This document shows, in pieces, positions 25,351 to 34,249 of a stretch of DNA of 64,000 nt; the stretch's first letter is position 1, and each line of letters begins with the position of its first letter. Under the pieces are notes generated by a model. It worked only from the letters and a program-made list of their open reading frames with translations, was not told the DNA's origin and searched no databases. This DNA is from Actinoplanes couchii (lineage in GTDB: Bacteria > Actinomycetota > Actinomycetes > Mycobacteriales > Micromonosporaceae). Made by a program: the position numbers and the translations under genes. The DNA is taken from contig NZ_BOMG01000094.1 in NCBI RefSeq assembly GCF_016862075.1, forward strand, positions 62,001 through 126,000, given 5' to 3'.

Positions 25351-25367
25351 CCGGCTTTGTTTAGGCT

Positions 25368-25399
25368 GATCACGCCCCGGCACCCGCCGGGGCGTGATC
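25368..25399. terminator. terminator after beta-galactosidase
   Basis: Perfect 13-bp stem GATCACGCCCCGG / CCGGGGCGTGATC with a 6-base loop, followed by GTTTGTTTA, one of the few T-rich tails in the window. Confidence 0.9.
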
Positions 25400-25477
25400 G
25401 TTTGTTTAGCGACAACGGTCTCCGGGATACTTACCGGTCGGCGATGGGCGCCGGGGCGACGCGAGGAGTGACGGACG

Positions 25478-27121
25478 GTGGGGGACTCCGATTCAGGGTG
25501 GGCGGCGACCCTGCACCGGATGTGGACGTCGGTGGGCCGGATCAGTGCCCGCGACGACCTGGCCGGGCTGATACTGCCGCCGCTGCAGGCACTGCCCGGC
25601 GTGATCGCGGTGTGGGGTCTGCGGCACGATCCGCACGACGACACGGTCATGGAGTACCGGGCGACGGGTGTGCCACTGGACGGTGACCTCTACGACCTGG
25701 CCCGGCGGCTGGGTACCGGCGAGATCCCGGTGGCCGGTGGTGAACTCGCTGATCTCGGCGTCACCGAGGTGGTGCGGGCCCGGTTCGACCTGCCGGGCGA
25801 GGCCGCCGGGACGATCATGGTGCTGACCGGCGCGGGCGCCGACATCGACACCGTCACCGTGCGCCTCGGGCAGGTCATCGAGGTCACCCGCGAGGCGATC
25901 CGGCTGCTCGGGGTGCGCCGCTCCGAGCGCGCCCAGCAGACCCGCGACGCGCTGCTCGCCGAGGCGTCCCTGCAGATGGACGCGGTGCTGGACACCAAGC
26001 AGACGATGCAGCGGGTGCCCCGGATGGCGGTCCCGGCGATCGCCGAGGGCTGCCTGGTCTACGTCTTCGAGGACGGCAAACCGGTGCTGCGCAGCTCGGT
26101 GCACGTCGACATGCGACGGCTGAACGCGCTGCTGCGCGATCCTGCGGTGCAGGACCACCTGACGCACCTGGTCGGCCAGGCGGTGGCCGGTGCCGAGATC
26201 CCGCCGGCGGACACCGCGCTGCTGGCCACCCGTACCGTCGATGTGCAGGTGTTGCGCCCGCGCGGTGAGGTGGTCGGCGCTCTGGTCTTCCTCTTCGACC
26301 GCGACGTCACCGCCGTCCCGCCGCAGTCGTTCCTGCGGGATCTGTCCTCCCGGGCCGCCCTGGCCATCGACAACGGCACCCGGTACGAACGGCGCCGCCG
26401 CGACGTGGTCACCATGCAGCAGCATCTGCTGCCGACCCGGCTGCCCGAGGTCGAGGGTCTGACCGTGGCCGCCGCCTACCTGGTCGGCGACCGGATCCTC
26501 GAGGTCGGCGGCGACTTCTACGACCTGGTCGTCGGTGAGGACGGCTCGGTCGCCGCCCTGATCGGCGACGTCTGCGGCCGTGGTGTCGACGCGGCCGCGC
26601 TGACCGGGATGGCCCGGCACACCCTGGCCGCGCTGCTGCAGGAGGGCGCATCGCCGCTGCGGGCGATGAGCCGGCTCAACTCCCGGCTGCGCCTGGACGG
26701 CTCGTGGCGGTTCGTCACCGCCGGGGTCGCCCACCTGGAACACCACGCCGACGGGGTGACCGTGCAGTGGGCGTCGGCCGGGCACCCGGCCCCGGCGCTG
26801 ATCCGGCGCGACGGCGCGGTGGAACGCGCCACCGGCGGCGGCACCGCCCTCGGCATCCTCGCCGAACCCCGGATCGGGCGCTCCGAGATCGCTCTCGCGC
26901 CCGGCGACACCATGATCATCTTCACCGACGGCCTGACCGAGAGCCGTGACTCCGACGGGGTCATGTTCGAGGAGACCGCGCTCGGTGAGACCCTGGACCG
27001 GCTGCGGGACCTGCCGGTCGGTGCTCTCGTCGACGAATTGAGCAGGGCCGCCGCCGCCTTCGAGGGCGCCGGCACCGATGACGTCGCGATCCTGGCGATC
27101 CATGTCGAGAGGGAAAACTGA
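25478..27121 (+). CDS. GAF-containing SpoIIE/PP2C serine phosphatase
   Basis: 547-residue RsbU-like phosphatase. Layout: an N-terminal region of about 165 residues without clear family, a GAF-like sensor (about 165-305), a short coiled connector (RRRRDVVTMQQHLLPTRLP, the usual lead-in) and the SpoIIE/PP2C catalytic domain (about 315-545). The metal-binding Asp residues are visible in EVGGDFYDLV, GDVCGRG and GTDDVAIL. Such enzymes dephosphorylate anti-anti-sigma factors. No anti-sigma gene is adjacent. It starts at GTG 25478. The stop overlaps the response-regulator ATG by one base, so sensor input and phosphorelay output are probably linked. Confidence 0.92.
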   Translation: MGDSDSGWAATLHRMWTSVGRISARDDLAGLILPPLQALPGVIAVWGLRHDPHDDTVMEYRATGVPLDGDLYDLARRLGTGEIPVAGGELADLGVTEVVRARFDLPGEAAGTIMVLTGAGADIDTVTVRLGQVIEVTREAIRLLGVRRSERAQQTRDALLAEASLQMDAVLDTKQTMQRVPRMAVPAIAEGCLVYVFEDGKPVLRSSVHVDMRRLNALLRDPAVQDHLTHLVGQAVAGAEIPPADTALLATRTVDVQVLRPRGEVVGALVFLFDRDVTAVPPQSFLRDLSSRAALAIDNGTRYERRRRDVVTMQQHLLPTRLPEVEGLTVAAAYLVGDRILEVGGDFYDLVVGEDGSVAALIGDVCGRGVDAAALTGMARHTLAALLQEGASPLRAMSRLNSRLRLDGSWRFVTAGVAHLEHHADGVTVQWASAGHPAPALIRRDGAVERATGGGTALGILAEPRIGRSEIALAPGDTMIIFTDGLTESRDSDGVMFEETALGETLDRLRDLPVGALVDELSRAAAAFEGAGTDDVAILAIHVEREN

Positions 27122-27579
27122 TGAGGTCCGATGACCTGGTGTACGTGGTCGAGGACAGCGACGTGGACGTGGAAGCCATCGAACGGGCGATCAGCCGATC
27201 ACATCCGGACACCCGGCTGGAGTTCTTCCGGTCCGGTTCCGCGGTGCTGACGAAACTGGCCGACGACGGCGAACGACCATGGCTGACCCTGCTCGACCTG
27301 AACATGCCCGGCGAGAGCGGACTCGACGTGCTCAACGGCATCCGCGCCGACCGGGCCCTGGACGGCGTGACGGTGGTGGTCTTCACGTCGTCGGAGAACC
27401 AGGACGAAGCCGACGCCTGTTACGCCGCCGGCGCCGATTCGTACATCTACAAGCCGATGAACTTCGCCCTGTTCCAGAGTGTGCTCAGCCAGACCCTCGA
27501 CTACTGGAGGTCACGGCCGGCCGGGAACGAGGCCCGGATCGTCGTGCCGCCGCCGGGGGACTCCTCCGCCCACACCTGA
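27121..27579 (+). CDS. single-domain response regulator (Rcp1-like)
   Basis: 152 residues with one receiver domain and no output domain. VVEDSDVDVEAIERA gives the acidic pocket, LLDLNMPGESGLDVL the phospho-acceptor Asp, VVVFTSSENQ the switch Thr/Ser, and SYIYKPMNF the conserved Lys. The domain resembles the Rcp/CheY-like partners of phytochrome kinases. It begins within the phosphatase stop (TGATG). Its 3' 79 bp overlap the tail of the convergent bacteriophytochrome kinase gene, its likely phosphodonor by position and type. Confidence 0.93.
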   Translation: MRSDDLVYVVEDSDVDVEAIERAISRSHPDTRLEFFRSGSAVLTKLADDGERPWLTLLDLNMPGESGLDVLNGIRADRALDGVTVVVFTSSENQDEADACYAAGADSYIYKPMNFALFQSVLSQTLDYWRSRPAGNEARIVVPPPGDSSAHT

Positions 27580-29750
27580 CCGCCGTGCCGCTCCACCACG
27601 CGGCGCACGATCGCCAGCCCGGCGCCGGAACCCTCGTAGGTTCCGGCCGGATGCAGCCGCCGGAACAGCTGGAACGCCTGCTCCCGCAGGTGCGGTGGCA
27701 TGCCGATGCCGTTGTCCCGGACCATCAGGTCCGGGCCGCCGGAGACGGTGACCCGCCGGGGCCCCTCCGGATGGGCGTACTTCGCGGCGTTCACCAGCAG
27801 GTTCGTCAGCACCTGGTCGAACAGCACCGGGTCGGCGGCCACGACGGACCCGCGCTCGGGCAGCATCACCGACACCCCCGCCTCCCGCAGGCGCGGCCCG
27901 GCCACCACCATCGCCCGCAGCACCGCCTCGCGCAGGTCCAGGTCGGCCCGGTGCAGTTCGGTACGCCCCAGCCGCGAGTAGTACAGCAGCGAGTTGAGCA
28001 GCTCGTCCATCCGCTCGGCCAGCCGCTGGATCGACGCCAGCCGCCGGATCGTCACCTCGTCCATGCCGGCGGCGTCCTCGGCGATGAACGTGGCCGTGTT
28101 CGCGATTCCGCGCAACGGCTCCTTCAGGTCGTGGGCGGCCGCGTGCGCGAACGAATCCAGATCGACATTGCTGCGGGACAGTTCGACGTTCAACGCCGAC
28201 AACCGGCGCGTGTGGGTCACCACGATCCGGACCACCGCCCGGCCCAGTTCCAGCGCCATCGCCAGATCGGTCGCCGTCCACGGGTTGGCCCGGCCCCGCA
28301 CCGAGGCCAGGAACACCGCCGTCGAACCCCGTGGCGTCAACCGGCTACCGTGCGGGCCCAGCGTCACCGGCTCATCCGGGTCGGTAGCCCAGCGGCGTGA
28401 CACCGTCCGCTCGCCGCGCAGCCACACGATGCAGTCGTCACGCGCGCCGACCGGCAGCACCAGCACCCCGGCCACCGGCGGATCGAGGTCGGCCAGCACC
28501 GGCAGATCCTCGGACAGACGGTCGGTGTGCCACACCTCGCCGAACGGTGGCACCGGCAGCTCGGCGAGCAGCCTGGCGACCTGCTCCCGGCCCGGATCGT
28601 CGCCGTGCGACGCGATGTCGTCGCCGCTGCGGACCAGCACCGCGTCACAGGGGATCAGGCCGAGCAGCCCGTCCCGGTCCATCGGCCAGGTTCCCGTCGG
28701 GCCGTTCGAATAGCCTTCCAGGAGGCGGGAGATCACTCCCCGGGACCGGTCCCGGGCACCCGTCTCGTCGCGTTCCTGCAGCGCGGCCAGGTGCAGCGAC
28801 AGCGCCACCCCGAAGAACTCGCACGCCGCCCGGACCTGCGGGCCCAGCGCGTTGACGTCCCGCCCGTGACAGGCGATCAGCCCCCACAGCCGCCCGCCGG
28901 ACAGCAGCGACACCGACATCGACGACCGGACGTGGATGTTGCGCAGGTACTCGATGTGAAACGGCGATACCGTGCGCAGCACCGACATCGACAGGTCCAG
29001 GGGGTCACCGGTCTCCGGCAGCACCCCGGGGGACAGCCGGGCCGTCTCGTCGTCGACGTCGGCGATCACCCGGATCCAGTTGCGCTCGTAGAGGCGGCGG
29101 GCCTGCGGCGGGATGTCGGTGGCCGGGAACCACAGCCCCAGCCACGGCTCCCAGTCCGCCGTCACGTCTTCGGCGATCACCTCGCCGGGCCCGTCCCGGC
29201 TCTCGAACCGGTAGGCGACCACCCGGTCGTACCCGGTGATCGCCCGGATCTCCCGGACCGCGGCCTTGCACGCCTCCAGGACCGTGCCGGCCATCTGCAG
29301 CCGCATCAGCGCCTGCCGGATCGGTGAGTAGATCATCGGGAAGTCCTGGGCCGAGCCGCCCGGCTCGAACTCCAGCACCAGCATGCCGCAGGACCGGTGC
29401 AGGGTCACGTCGAACTGGCCCGACCCGGCTTCCTCGGTGGTCCGCACCGGCATCATCGCGGTCTGCCCGGTGTCCGCGTCGGCGAGGCCCTCCAGGGTCG
29501 CGAACTGCCCGGCGTCGATCAGCCGGGTCACCGGGCTGCCGGACAGCCCGGTCAGCCCCAGCATCGCCTCGGCGTTCGCACTGACCACGGCGATCACACC
29601 GTCCCGGACGGCGATCAGCGCGCCGTACGACTGGATCCCGCCCAGCAGATGGATGGGTTCCTGCACGCAGGCGGTCAGGTCGAAGGTGCCGCCGACCTCA
29701 CGTTCGGCGGCGGCGACCCGTTCCGGCAGCCAGGAGATCTGATCGGTCAC
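27501..29750 (-). CDS. bacteriophytochrome histidine kinase
   Basis: 749-residue red/far-red photoreceptor kinase. PAS_2 domain (about 20-130) has Cys28 in DLTACVQEPIH, the usual biliverdin-attachment position. The GAF domain (about 145-310) has FPATDIPPQARRLY and SVLRTVSPFHIEYLRNI, plus the chromophore-site His in LIACHGRD. The PHY domain (about 320-510) has a tongue RLTPRGSTAVF in which the usual PRxSF is PRGST. The kinase core shows the phospho-His in HAAAHDLKEPLRG, NLLVNAAKYAHP (N box) and GSGAGLAIVRR (G box). No haem oxygenase gene is nearby, so biliverdin must come from elsewhere. Confidence 0.95.
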   Translation of the reverse strand: MTDQISWLPERVAAAEREVGGTFDLTACVQEPIHLLGGIQSYGALIAVRDGVIAVVSANAEAMLGLTGLSGSPVTRLIDAGQFATLEGLADADTGQTAMMPVRTTEEAGSGQFDVTLHRSCGMLVLEFEPGGSAQDFPMIYSPIRQALMRLQMAGTVLEACKAAVREIRAITGYDRVVAYRFESRDGPGEVIAEDVTADWEPWLGLWFPATDIPPQARRLYERNWIRVIADVDDETARLSPGVLPETGDPLDLSMSVLRTVSPFHIEYLRNIHVRSSMSVSLLSGGRLWGLIACHGRDVNALGPQVRAACEFFGVALSLHLAALQERDETGARDRSRGVISRLLEGYSNGPTGTWPMDRDGLLGLIPCDAVLVRSGDDIASHGDDPGREQVARLLAELPVPPFGEVWHTDRLSEDLPVLADLDPPVAGVLVLPVGARDDCIVWLRGERTVSRRWATDPDEPVTLGPHGSRLTPRGSTAVFLASVRGRANPWTATDLAMALELGRAVVRIVVTHTRRLSALNVELSRSNVDLDSFAHAAAHDLKEPLRGIANTATFIAEDAAGMDEVTIRRLASIQRLAERMDELLNSLLYYSRLGRTELHRADLDLREAVLRAMVVAGPRLREAGVSVMLPERGSVVAADPVLFDQVLTNLLVNAAKYAHPEGPRRVTVSGGPDLMVRDNGIGMPPHLREQAFQLFRRLHPAGTYEGSGAGLAIVRRVVERHGGQVWAEESPGGGTTIRASFPAGRDLQ

Positions 29751-29772
29751 GCCGGAGATGTTACCGGCGTGA

Positions 29773-30432
29773 TCAGGACGGTGCCTGGACCATGAACGAG
29801 CTTTCCGCGTCGAAGCTGTCCCCTTCGGGTTTGTCGATGTAGAGCGCTCCGTCCTGGCGCTGGTGGATCCGGTACTCCGGATAGTTCTTGGAGGTCAGCC
29901 GGATCGTGCCGGCCGCGGTGCCGGACTCCCGGCAGAACGTGGCGTCGGCCTGGAACAGGTCCGAGTCGTCGCCGGCGTCGAACCGCAGCCGGTAGTCGAA
30001 GTGCCGCAGGTACCGGCCGTCGGCCAACTGGAACGAGAAACACGCCTCGTCGTCGAGCCCGGCCACCACGGTCAGCGTCGCCGGGTCGGCCGGCGACATC
30101 TTCGCGAAGTCCTCGCTGACGGTCAGATAGTTGTTCTCGTCGCCCGCCGGGGACAGCAGCCACTCGCCGGTGCCGAGCTCCGGTTTCGCCGGCTCGCTCG
30201 GCGACGACTCCACCGAGGGCGGGGTGGTGACGGTGGCGGTCGCGGCGACGGCCGGCTCCTTGTCGCCCATGATGCTGCTCCACGCCGCCCAGCCCAGCAG
30301 GAGCACGGCGACACCACCCACCCCGACGATGATCGGCACGGCCTTCGGCAGGCCACCACCCGGCTCGTCGCCGCCGGTGTCCACCCCGCCACGGCCGTAG
30401 ACGGTGCCGCTGGGGCGTCCCTGCTCGGTCAT
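29773..30432 (-). CDS. membrane-anchored AbfB-domain (CBM42-like) protein
   Basis: 219 residues: a Gly-rich cytoplasmic N-terminus, one helix (AVPIIVGVGGVAVLLLGWAAW), a Thr/Pro/Ser spacer and an extracytoplasmic AbfB-type beta-trefoil half. AbfB signs are GRYLRHFDYRLRFDAGDD, DLFQADATFCRESG and SKNYPEYRIHQRQDGALYID. This domain binds arabinofuranose in fungal AbfB. The start overlaps the TetR stop (ATGA), so it is translationally coupled to that regulator. It may be a surface sugar-binding or sensory protein. Confidence 0.85.
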   Translation of the reverse strand: MTEQGRPSGTVYGRGGVDTGGDEPGGGLPKAVPIIVGVGGVAVLLLGWAAWSSIMGDKEPAVAATATVTTPPSVESSPSEPAKPELGTGEWLLSPAGDENNYLTVSEDFAKMSPADPATLTVVAGLDDEACFSFQLADGRYLRHFDYRLRFDAGDDSDLFQADATFCRESGTAAGTIRLTSKNYPEYRIHQRQDGALYIDKPEGDSFDAESSFMVQAPS

Positions 30433-31091
30433 CGGTGTTGCTCCTCTCGAACCTTCCGGCCCGAAAGATTACGCGAGGACGGCGGACCGGAAGGCGTCCG
30501 GTCGATCAGCCGCAGCGCGGCCGCCGCCACGGTCTGCTGCAGGATCTCGGTGCCGGGCAGGGCGTCCAGGTCACGGCGCATTCCGATCACGCTCTCCACC
30601 AGCCCGAACACCAGGTCGGCGAGGATCTCCGGGTGGTCGCACTTCACGACCAGCTTGCGGTACGCGTACCGAAGGCGCTGTCTCTCCTCCCGGAATCGGG
30701 CGAACGGTGCGGTGGCGATCTCGGGCAGCGCGTAGAGGATGCCGACGTTCCACCGGGTGTCCAGCAGCACTCCCACGTCGAAGACGACGAGCGCGTGCAG
30801 GGCCTCGACGGGTTCCGCGTCCGCCAGGGTCGCGGCGTACTCCAGCGACGGCCGGACCGTGGCCTCCAGCAGCTCGGCGAGGATCTGCTCCTTGTTGGCG
30901 AAGTGGTAGTAGAGCGACGCCTGCCGGATCCCGACCCGTTCGGCGATCAGCCGGGTGGAGGTGGCCGCGTACCCCCGCTGGGCGAACAGTTCGGCCGCCG
31001 CGTCGAGGATCTCGTCGCGGGCGCTGGCGGACGGCAGCCGGCGGGCACCCGAGCGGGGCCGGCCGACGGAAGGGGCGCTCACGTTCTGCAT
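30429..31091 (-). CDS. TetR-family regulator, probable repressor of the urea/guanidine operon
   Basis: 220 residues. The N-terminal HTH is typical: RDEILDAAAELFAQRGYAA, TSTRLIAERVGIRQASLYYHF, NKEQILAELL. The ligand domain is all-helical without a recognisable pocket motif. The ATG at 31091 (MQNVSAPSVGRPRSG) is preferred over an in-frame start at 31178, which would lie next to the operator. The gene is divergent from the APC permease. The 18-bp palindrome at 31183-31200 in the intergenic gap is its likely binding site. Confidence 0.92.
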   Translation of the reverse strand: MQNVSAPSVGRPRSGARRLPSASARDEILDAAAELFAQRGYAATSTRLIAERVGIRQASLYYHFANKEQILAELLEATVRPSLEYAATLADAEPVEALHALVVFDVGVLLDTRWNVGILYALPEIATAPFARFREERQRLRYAYRKLVVKCDHPEILADLVFGLVESVIGMRRDLDALPGTEILQQTVAAAALRLIDRTPSGPPSSRNLSGRKVREEQHR

Positions 31092-31182
31092 CGTCGCACG
31101 CGGAAATCCCGGTAACTTCGCCGACACAGTCGGCAACCCAACCTTTACCGCCGGGAAACCGCTCCCGGTGCTGGTCACCGGA

Positions 31183-31200
31183 ATCTGTCAACTGACAGAT
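31183..31200. promoter_or_regulatory. TetR operator (18-bp inverted repeat)
   Basis: ATCTGTCA-AC-TGACAGAT: perfect 8-bp arms with a 2-bp spacer, 10 bp before the GGAGG ribosome site of the permease gene and 92 bp from the TetR start. Position and symmetry fit a repressor site controlling both directions. Confidence 0.8.
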
Positions 31201-31219
31201 ATCTCCAGCAGGAGGCGGT

Positions 31220-32734
31220 ATGACCACCACCACGGATGCCGCGGACCTCCGCGGATTCGGCTACGAGCCGGAGCTGCGCCGCAGCATCGGCACCTACGCG
31301 TCGTTCGCTGCCGGGTTCTCCTTCGTCTCCATCCTCACCACGGTCTTCCAGCTCTTCGCCTTCGGATTCTCGTTCGGTGGCCCGGCGTTCTTCTGGACCT
31401 GGCCACTGGTCTTCCTCGGCCAGTTCATGGTCGCGCTGAACTTCGCCGAACTCGCCGCCCGCTACCCGATCTCCGGATGCATCTACCAGTGGTCCCGGCG
31501 CCTCTCCACCGCCACCGTCGGCTGGTTCGCCGGCTGGGTCATGATCATCGCCCAGATCGCCACGGTAGCCGCCGCCGCGATCGCCCTCCAGGTCGTCCTG
31601 CCGTCGATCTGGTCCGGTTTCCAGCTGGTCGGCGGCGACCCGTCGTTGACCTCACCGACCGGCGCCACCAACGCCGTCATCCTCGGCTCGATCCTGATCG
31701 CGCTGACCACCGTCGTGAACGTCGTCGGTGTGCGCCTGATGGCCATCGTCAACAGCACCGGCGTCACCCTGGAGATCATCGGCGTGGTCGCGGTGGTCGT
31801 CCTGCTGTTGTTCAACATCGAACGCGGCCCCGGCGTCGTCTTCGACACCGGCGGCACCGGCAGCGGCCCGGGCTACATCGGACCGTTCCTGGTGTCCGCG
31901 CTGATGGCGGCCTATGTGGTGGTCGGTTTCGACAGCGCCGGCGAACTCTCCGAGGAGACCCGCGACCCACGGCACACCGCGCCCCGCACCATCCTGCGGG
32001 CCCTCGCCGCAGCGGGTGTCGGCGGCGGCCTGATGTTGCTCGCCGCACTGATGGCCGCCCCCAGCCTCACCGACGGGCGTCTCGCCACCGAGGGCCTGCC
32101 GTACGTCCTGACCAGCCGCCTCGGCGAGACCGGCGGCCGGATCCTGCTGATCGACGTGGCCATCGCCATCGCGGTCTGCACCCTGGCCATCCAGACCGCC
32201 GGCAGCCGCATGATCTTCTCGATGGCCCGCGACGGCGTCCTGCCGTTCTCCGCCGCCCTGAGCAGGGTGTCCCCGCGCACCGGAACCCCGGCCCTGCCCG
32301 CCATCGTGGTGGGTGTGGGAGCGGCCGGCCTGCTCCTGATCAACATCGGCCAGGCAGCGTTGTTCACCGCCATCACCAGCGTGTGCATCGTGATGCTGTA
32401 CATCGCCTACGCCCTGGTGACGATCCCGCTGCTGGTCCGCCGCCTGCGGGGCTGGCCCTCCGACGACGGCCGGCTGACCGAGCGGGGCGGCCGTCTGTTC
32501 TCCCTGGGCCGCTTCGGCATCGCGGTGAACGCGCTGGCAGTCGTCTACGGCCTGGGCATGATTCTCAACCTGGGCTGGCCCCGCCAGGAGGTCTACGACC
32601 CCGCCGGCACCCACTGGTACCTGCACTACTTCTCCCTCCTGTTCGTGGGTGGAGCCCTACTGCTGGGCGCCGTGGTCCACCGCCGCTACGTCCGCGCCCC
32701 GAAGCCGGCACCGGTCCCCGTCCCCGCCGCATGA
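31220..32734 (+). CDS. APC-superfamily amino acid/guanidine-type permease
   Basis: 504-residue transporter with about 12 helices. Typical APC stretches are SIGTYASFAAGFSFVSILTT at the first helix and VGFDSAGELSEETRDPRHTA in the central region. The same permease type heads urea-carboxylase/DUF1989 operons in many bacteria, where guanidine or a related nitrogen compound is the likely cargo. The ATG at 31220 has GGAGG 4 bases upstream. The next gene starts 43 bp downstream with its own GAGGAGG. Confidence 0.9.
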   Translation: MTTTTDAADLRGFGYEPELRRSIGTYASFAAGFSFVSILTTVFQLFAFGFSFGGPAFFWTWPLVFLGQFMVALNFAELAARYPISGCIYQWSRRLSTATVGWFAGWVMIIAQIATVAAAAIALQVVLPSIWSGFQLVGGDPSLTSPTGATNAVILGSILIALTTVVNVVGVRLMAIVNSTGVTLEIIGVVAVVVLLLFNIERGPGVVFDTGGTGSGPGYIGPFLVSALMAAYVVVGFDSAGELSEETRDPRHTAPRTILRALAAAGVGGGLMLLAALMAAPSLTDGRLATEGLPYVLTSRLGETGGRILLIDVAIAIAVCTLAIQTAGSRMIFSMARDGVLPFSAALSRVSPRTGTPALPAIVVGVGAAGLLLINIGQAALFTAITSVCIVMLYIAYALVTIPLLVRRLRGWPSDDGRLTERGGRLFSLGRFGIAVNALAVVYGLGMILNLGWPRQEVYDPAGTHWYLHYFSLLFVGGALLLGAVVHRRYVRAPKPAPVPVPAA

Positions 32735-32777
32735 CCGCCCCACCGTCCTTCACCGCCGCCATCACCGAGGAGGCCGT

Positions 32778-33584
32778 ATGAGTACCGCCACCACCGCCGG
32801 AGCCCGGGATCACGCCCGGGCTCAGGGCGGGACCGTCGTCGACTGCATGCCGATCGTCCCGGCCTCCTCGCTCGGGACCGGCCTGACCTGGGCCGAGACC
32901 GTTCCGGGCGGCGGTTATGCGAGCAGACGCCTGGCCCGCGGCACCACCCTGCGACTCACCGATCTCGACGGCGACGCCTGTGTGTCCCTGTTGATCTTCA
33001 ACGGTGACGAACCGTGGGAACGCCTCAACATCGCCGACACCGTCAAGGTGTTGTGGCAGGCCTACGTCGGTGCGGGTCACCTGCTGCTCTCCGACCAGGG
33101 CCGCGTCCTGGCCTCGGTCACCGCCGGAGCCGGCGACCGCTCGGACACCTTCTGCGGCACGAGCACCCTCCAGAGCAACACCCTGCGGTACGGCGACGGC
33201 AGCCCCCATTCCGATACGCCGGCCGGCCGGGAACTGTTCACCCTGGCCGCCGCCAAACACGGCCTGACCAGACGTGACCTGCCGCCCAGCATCTCGTTCT
33301 TCCAGGGCGTGCGGGTCGGCGACGACGGCACCTTCGCGTGGCTGGGCTCCGCCGGCCCCGGCGCCACCGTGGAGATCCGCGCCGAGATGCCGGTGACGGT
33401 CCTGCTGGTCAACGTGCCGCACCCGCTCGACCCGCGCGAGTCGTACACCAGCAGTCCGGTGGAGATCCGGGCCTGGACCGGCAGTCCCACCACGCCCGAG
33501 GACCCCCTCTGGTCCCGCTCCCCGGAGGGCGAACGCGCCTTCCTCAACACCGCCGACTACCTCACCGCCAGGGGAATCCGATGA
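32778..33584 (+). CDS. DUF1989 urea-amidolyase-associated protein (first of pair)
   Basis: 268 residues of the DUF1989/UAAP family. Characteristic stretches are LTDLDGDACVSLLIFNGDEP, SNTLRYGDGSPHS, and PCFNG-like positions replaced by HPLDPRESYTSSPV. In guanidine-degrading bacteria a pair of DUF1989 proteins forms carboxyguanidine deiminase (CgnAB), which converts carboxyguanidine to allophanate. That assignment rests on family and neighbourhood. The ATG at 32778 has GAGGAGG 4 bases upstream. The end overlaps the next gene by 4 bases (ATGA). Confidence 0.85.
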   Translation: MSTATTAGARDHARAQGGTVVDCMPIVPASSLGTGLTWAETVPGGGYASRRLARGTTLRLTDLDGDACVSLLIFNGDEPWERLNIADTVKVLWQAYVGAGHLLLSDQGRVLASVTAGAGDRSDTFCGTSTLQSNTLRYGDGSPHSDTPAGRELFTLAAAKHGLTRRDLPPSISFFQGVRVGDDGTFAWLGSAGPGATVEIRAEMPVTVLLVNVPHPLDPRESYTSSPVEIRAWTGSPTTPEDPLWSRSPEGERAFLNTADYLTARGIR

Positions 33585-34249
33585 CCACAGCGCCCGCCCT
33601 GTCCCTCGCCGAGCGGGCCCTGGCCGGAAAAGTGGTACTGGACCAGACCGTCCCGGCGCGGGCGCCCTGGTCCGCGGTGGTCCGGCGCGGGGACGTGCTG
33701 ACCATCGTCGACCTGCGCGGCAATCAGGCGGTGGACTGTCTGCTCTACGACGCCCACGACACGTCGGAGCGGTACTCCGCGCAGGACACCATCGCCGCGC
33801 AAGGGGGCATCTTCCTCACCACCGGCAGTGTGCTGCGGTCATCCGAGAGCAACCCGCTGATGACGGTGATCGCCGACGAGGTGGGGCGGCACGACACCGT
33901 CGGCGGGGCGTGCAGCCGGGAGTCCAACACGCTGCGCTACGGCCATCACACCAAGCACCAGCACGCCTGCGTCGAGAACTTCCTGATCGAGGGATCGCGC
34001 TGGGGCCTGGGCAAACGGGACCTGGTCAGCAACATCAACTGGTACATGAACGTGCCCGTCGACCCGGACGGCAGCCTCGGCATCGTCGACGGCATCTCCG
34101 CCCCGGGCCTGGCGCTGTCCCTGCGCGCCGACACCGACGTGCTCGTCCTGGTCTCCAACTGCCCCCAGATCAACAACCCGTGCAACGGCTTCGATCCCAC
34201 GCCGGTACGCATGATCGTCACCACGCCCGGGGAGGCAGCCGGTGTTTGA
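33581..34249 (+). CDS. DUF1989 urea-amidolyase-associated protein (second of pair)
   Basis: 222 residues and paralogous to the preceding protein. Features: VVRRGDVLTIVDLRGNQAVD, CLLYDAHDTSERYSAQDTI, GGACSRESNTLRYGHHTKHQ and the C-terminal NPCNGFDPTPVRM. The conserved Cys/His/Glu cluster (GGACSRESNTLRYGHH) is a likely metal site. Together with the upstream partner it is a candidate carboxyguanidine deiminase subunit. It starts inside the stop of the first DUF1989 gene and overlaps the carboxylase start by 8 bases. Confidence 0.87.
   Translation: MTTAPALSLAERALAGKVVLDQTVPARAPWSAVVRRGDVLTIVDLRGNQAVDCLLYDAHDTSERYSAQDTIAAQGGIFLTTGSVLRSSESNPLMTVIADEVGRHDTVGGACSRESNTLRYGHHTKHQHACVENFLIEGSRWGLGKRDLVSNINWYMNVPVDPDGSLGIVDGISAPGLALSLRADTDVLVLVSNCPQINNPCNGFDPTPVRMIVTTPGEAAGV

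Noticed and set aside
31092..31219. Guanidine riboswitch ahead of the carboxylase operon
   Set aside because: The 128-bp leader contains none of the conserved ykkC or mini-ykkC words (such as paired ACGA/ACGR loops) and is occupied by the TetR palindrome and the ribosome site.
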